DNA of 64,000 nt from Sabellastarte sp. h YS-2021 (lineage: Eukaryota; Annelida; Polychaeta; Sabellida; Sabellidae), in the NCBI GenBank assembly GCA_964017235.1, contig OZ024936.1, positions 31,394,040 to 31,458,039 of the forward strand, written 5' to 3'. This document shows, in pieces, positions 59,838 through 64,000 of this stretch. Made by a program: the position numbers and the translations under genes. Each line of letters begins with the position of its first letter. Within the stretch, counting starts at the first letter, position 1. The notes below the pieces were generated by a model. It was not told where the DNA came from, ran no database searches, and saw only the letters and a list, made by a program, of their open reading frames with translations.

Positions 59838-59950
59838 AGTCGAAGTTTGGTAACCATGTCCTGTTAAACAGTCAGGGTCATATTGGGACAGATTCTCAGC
59901 ATTGTCACTAGCGCCCGTCAAACCCACACAGATGTGACAGCCTGTGATCA
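59838..59950 (-). mobile_element. SINE B, left part, split by foldback elements
   Basis: The tail (TCGAAGTTTGGTAACCATGTC) and body up to GACAGCCTGTGATCA are here. The missing head continues at 61890 after 1.9 kb of inserted elements. It is diverged from the young SINE B copies. Confidence 0.85.
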
Positions 59951-60918
59951 GGGGCCGGTTTCACGAAGCCTCCTTTGTTTTTTCCTTCCTTAAAGTAAAG
60001 GAAGCGGGGTTTCTAACCTTTGGCAAGGCTTCCCTTAAATCCTGTTTCACAAAGCCTCCTTTATTCCACCTTACCAAAGATTTTCCTTAAAACAAAGGAA
60101 GGGTGATTCCCTGTATAACCACACTGCTGGGAATTTCCCCTCCATTGCTTATTTAACCTTCACACAATTTATTTTAAATATTAAGACAGTAAATTGCATT
60201 TTAGCATTTTAACTATTTTAATCTTAGGTACATTTCAATTTTCAGATACATTATTTGCATTTTTATTTCTTTTGGGAGTTGTTTCCAAAACCTATAACCA
60301 CACCAATGTTTTTCTTTCACTGTAAGTACATGTGTACTTGTGCACTTATTTTGTACTTAAATTACCTTATGGAGGCAATTCCTTATTGTAACACTGTTAA
60401 AGATCAGCAAAGTCAGTAAATCTATTTTTTACTATATTTTAATAAATTTTGTAAAATGCAGATTGGTTGTGATTATATTTTGCAAATTAATACAGTAGGT
60501 CACTTGACAGTTTTTACCCAAAGTAAGGGAAGGACCCTTTATGTTCAAGGAAACTCCATGAATATGTTTCTCACTTCAAAAGTTTGAACATCAATTACTA
60601 AAGAATTAAACAACCAAATTATATGAAATAAACAGCAAAACATTGTGGATGTAGGTTTGACACTATTTTTTCAAGTTTTATATATTTAGGTGGATTCACC
60701 TTAAAATGTTCATTAAAGTTAATAAACATTCCTTGAAGGGCACTTCCTTAAATCTAAGGTAGGTCCTTAGCTTCCTTGAAATTCAAGGGAGTTTTCAAGG
60801 TCTCCTTTAAGGAAGGAGGCTTTGTGAAACCGAGATTTTTTAAAGGAGGGAGAAAATCAAGGAAATCCTAGAATTTAAGGTGACCTTTATCTTAAGGAGG
60901 CTTCGTGAAACCGGCCCC
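59951..60918. mobile_element. Foldback/TIR element, copy 1
   Basis: This 968-bp element begins GGGGCCGGTTTCACGAAGCC and ends with its reverse complement, GGCTTCGTGAAACCGGCCCC. An inner pair of GTTTCACAAAGCCTCCTT and GGAGGCTTTGTGAAACC lies about 75-100 bp inside each end, so the arms hold two nested terminal motifs. The core is AT-rich and non-coding, so it is non-autonomous. It is separated by a single A from copy 2. Confidence 0.92.
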
Positions 60919-60919
60919 A

Positions 60920-61889
60920 GGGGCCGGTTTCACGAAGCCTCCTTTGTTTTTTCCTTCCTTAAAGTAAAGGAAGGGGGATTTCTAACCTTTGGCAAGGCTT
61001 CCCTTAAATCCTGTTTCACAAAGCCTCCTTTATTCCACCTTACCAAAGATTTTCCTTAACACAAAGGAAGGGTGATTCCCTCTATAACCACACTGCTTGG
61101 AATTTCCCCTCCATTACTTATATAACCTTCACACAATTTATTTTAAATATTAAGAGAGTAAATTGCATTTTAGCATTTTAACTATTTTAAACTTGATACA
61201 TTAGGTTATTTTAATTTTCAGATACATTATTTTAATTTTTTTCTTCTTTTGGGAGTTGTTTCCAAAACCTATAACCACACCAATGTTTTTCTTTCACTGT
61301 AAGTACATGTGTACTTGTGCATTTATTTTGTACCTAAACTACCTTATGGAGGCAATGTCCTTATTGTAACAATGTTAAAGATCAGAAAATCAGTAAATGT
61401 ATATTTTAATAAATTTTGTAAAATGCAGATTGGTTGTGATTATATTTTGCCAATTAATACAGTAGGTCACATGACAATTTTTTACCCAAAGCAAGGGAGG
61501 GGCCCTTTATGTTCAAGGAAACTCCATGAATATGTTTCTCACTTCAAAAGTTTGAACATCAATTTTGCAAGAATTAAACAACCAAATTGTTTGAAATAAA
61601 CAGCAAATCATTGTTTGTGGATGTAGGTTTGACAATAATGTTTCAAGTTCTATATATTTAGGTGGATTCACCTTAAAATGTTCATTAAAGTTAATAACAT
61701 TCCTTGAAGGACACTTCCTTAAATCTAAGGTAGGTCCTTAGCTTCCTTGAAATTCAAGGGAGTTTTCAAGGTCTCCTTTAAGGAAGGAGGTTTTGTGAAA
61801 CTGAGATTTTTTAAAGGAGGGAGAAAATCAAGGAATTCCTAGAATTTAAGGTGACCTTTATCTTAAGGAGGCTTCGTGAAACCGGCCCC
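60920..61889. mobile_element. Foldback/TIR element, copy 2 in direct tandem
   Basis: This 970-bp element has the same organisation as copy 1 and differs by scattered substitutions and small indels (for example AAGCGGGGTTTC versus AAGGGGGATTTC). The copies are therefore not the product of a very recent duplication. An A precedes and follows each copy. A 96-codon frame at 61309-61599 inside it has no meaning. Confidence 0.92.
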
Positions 61890-61930
61890 AGATGCCAAAC
61901 TTGTTTACCAACGAGGCCACTGAGAAGATC
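61890..61930 (-). mobile_element. SINE B, right part (head), split by foldback elements
   Basis: AGATGCCAAACTTGTTTACC, then AACGAGGCCACTGAG, is the SINE B head. It continues exactly from GTGATCA at 59950. Joining across the insert gives the expected GAT-AGATGCC type junction. Confidence 0.85.
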
Positions 61931-62921
61931 TAATATCTATTTCAAAGCAGTACATATTTATGATTGCACAATGGGGCAGTGTTAATTGGTTCTTTATCAG
62001 TGTGGATACTAATTACAGTCCTGGTGTTAAAGGAGGAAATTACTCGCCATAATGAATACAGAACTTCCAATGTGTACCGATTTTCTCTTCCCTTACAGCT
62101 GCTATGAACTAGTGGGTACTAAAAGCCATATTTTTCGCTATAAATTTACTAAAATCTGAGCTATAATAAAAGTTGGGTTATATTTCAACAGCTACAGTCT
62201 TATTAGTTCTTCAGATAATCCACATTATGTTATAAGATAGACTTGAACCTACAATGTGATTCAGTTCCAAACATGCAACCTGTTTACTCACATGACAACT
62301 ACAGGTCTGATCAAATCTGCTAAAAGGGGAAGTATGATGGCAAATAAAATAATATTACAAAGAAAGCACCCAACCAGAGAGCAAACAAGAGATAGTCTTT
62401 GCTAGGCTGAAAATATTTGTTTTATTGTGACTTCTGATGTTCATGACTGTATTTTTTGAGTTGACAGGTTAAGCCGAGGTATCATCCCAAAAGCCCATCA
62501 TATGCCATTTGACCAGTTGATAATACATTTTGGGTCACACAAGTGACACTTATTTAATGGCCTATTGCAGTGTAAATATCTTGATTCTCTTTGTTTTCTC
62601 TGTATAAAAACCACATCATTCCTGTGGGGGTCACTCAAGGTCAAAACTAATTTACAGAGGGGTCGTCTCGGAACTATTTTAATGTGGCTGTTCTACAGTG
62701 TCTTCAAGATGGCCATTATCTTAACTATAATATCTCAGACAAAGGCTTTGAACATTTGTATATTTTTCTACTTACATCCCATTGCATGCATGGCATCTCT
62801 GTGGTCAGTGTCCCACCTTTGTCCTGGGTCAGTACAGTACATAAGATTTTATCCTTCATTTGAGACACTTACTGATAGTGACTCAGTCACATGCTTTCAA
62901 TGCCTATGTAATCCAGGAGCC
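61931..62921. other. Unassigned non-genic DNA
   Basis: A 134-codon frame at 62565-62969 runs into the TIR element at its end. It shows no domain and I do not call it a gene. Confidence 0.45.
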
Positions 62922-63040
62922 AGTCTCACAAAGTCTTCTAGACTTAGCCAAGTTAAGTCTGAGACTTAAATCTAAGAGTTTTCACTAGGCTAACTTTTGG
63001 TTTTTAAGTGGATTTCACAAAAGGAGGATTACCTGAGATC
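62922..63040. mobile_element. One end of a related TIR element
   Basis: GGAGCCAGTCTCACAAAGTC, then TTCTAGACTTAGCC, TTAAGTCTGAGACTTAAATC and GGATTTCACAAAAGGAGG. It has the same CAG-TCTCACAAAG terminus type as the 22203 and 59951 elements. The other end was not found in the window. Confidence 0.5.
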
Positions 63041-64000
63041 AAGCTTAGACTGAGTGATCAATAACCACAATGGTTTTTGTATCATGTGATCATCTATTTC
63101 TGCACGAAATATACTACTGGTGATATGTATCCTTTGACGCATTTTAACTTTGGAAAAATGCTGTTTTGCAGTGAAAAATCTTGTAACTACATAGAAAATT
63201 TCCAAAAACTACTTTAGATGTGTTTAAAATACTTTATTTTCAGTCATTTCAAAAGAGGAGAACGATTTATGGGGATCTGGAATTACAGAAAGATTCCATA
63301 AAAAAATAAAATGTCTTAATTGCAAAATAATTTCCTAAGTTTATAAAAAAAACACAAAATTAAACACCTGAGGCCAATAAACAAAGGAAAATATCAAACA
63401 GAAACGACTTTACACATAATATTTTCCAACTCAAATTTTGACCAGATGTTTTTACCTAAGTTAAAGTCAAGCTTTTAAGTACCACTCTCCAAAAACTAAA
63501 TTATTTTAGATGATTGTGTTTAAAACAAAAATCTTAATATTGCAACCTTAGCCTAGCGTTTTATTTTCATGTCTTGGAATTATTTGCTTTCATTTGTTAT
63601 GAAACCTTGACCTTTTTATCCTCACTAAAGACCAACTTGCCTCATTTCAATGAAAATATACATTCCGCAATTTTACACCACAAGCTCCAATTTTTTACGG
63701 TTGTGATCGATTTACTAAATTAGGTATCTAATTTTGGACCCAGCTAAACAATAAGATTTTACTGCAGCTGAATGAATAAAATTTGTCCTTGCCATCGACA
63801 AAAGCTTTCCCAAATTTATCCAATAAAACCTGATTACCTTTTTGGCCCATGTGGAAAGTGAATGATGCTACTTGAATTAGTATTTTTACCATATTGTGGT
63901 TCACTCCTTTCCATGTTACTAAATTTATAATAGCTTTAATGGAGATGTTTGCCTATTAATGGTTTCAAATGTATTCAACAAATGAATCATTGAAATATTT
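63041..64000. other. Unassigned AT-rich DNA to window end
   Basis: No coding frame or RNA gene was recognised. Confidence 0.45.

Noticed and set aside
62565-62969. A 134-codon plus-strand frame as a gene
   Set aside because: It ends in the TIR element terminus and has no recognised domain or coding signal.

Overview
The window reads as AT-rich nuclear DNA of an invertebrate animal, most likely a mollusc or another lophotrochozoan. This is inferred from three things: two abundant tRNA-derived SINE families with GTTAAACCCCAA-type tails, fossil DIRS, CR1-like and pogo-like transposable elements, and an intronless neuropeptide-type GPCR with only short ORFs elsewhere. There are no operons, bacterial signals or CRISPR arrays. 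I see one convincing intact protein gene in 64 kb, a class A GPCR on the minus strand at 36559-37878. Almost everything else that can be named is mobile-element debris or tandem repeat.

Layout. 1-3204: three almost identical copies of a 1082-bp unit, the last cut by a fresh SINE. About 3640-8485: a broken pogo/Tigger-type DDE transposase whose pieces appear in order and end in a PHD-like zinc finger. 9624-10663: gag remains of one DIRS-type retrotransposon. 13330-18345: a second, longer DIRS element (gag, RT/RNase H, tyrosine recombinase) with a deleted RT catalytic box. 18.3-30.1 kb: mostly unassignable DNA with SINE pieces. 30120-33693: a CR1-group LINE with a mutated YADD box, a nested insertion and a 105-bp internal duplication. 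36559-37878: the GPCR gene. 40210-41275: a 32-bp minisatellite with a 64-bp higher-order pattern, broken by two SINEs. 41.9-43.7 kb: three young SINEs with clean target-site duplications. 43.7-57 kb: unassigned DNA with scattered SINEs. 57291-61930: SINE B copies, a GATC-rich minisatellite, and a tandem pair of foldback elements inside an older SINE B. 62922 onward: one end of a related TIR element.

Two SINE families recur. 'SINE A' (about 230 bp) has a tRNA-like head beginning GGGGCCAC.GTGGCAGAGTGG, a body containing GCTGGTAGTTGCTTGCC, and a tail AAAGCGACGTAAAACCCCAAATAAA. 'SINE B' (about 150 bp) has a head GGTCCTCGGTGGCCTAGTGG and a tail TGAACGGGACGTTAAACCCC. The names are mine. I could not compare them with any repeat library.

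There is no gene cluster acting together here. The biology on show is layered transposition: old pogo, DIRS and LINE fossils, later SINE waves, and nested insertions that give a relative chronology. I found no convincing novel biological system. The best leads are the near-identical 1082-bp array, the foldback pair nested in a SINE, 5'-truncated SINEs with perfect target-site duplications, and the unusual microswitches and PDZ-type C-terminus of the GPCR.
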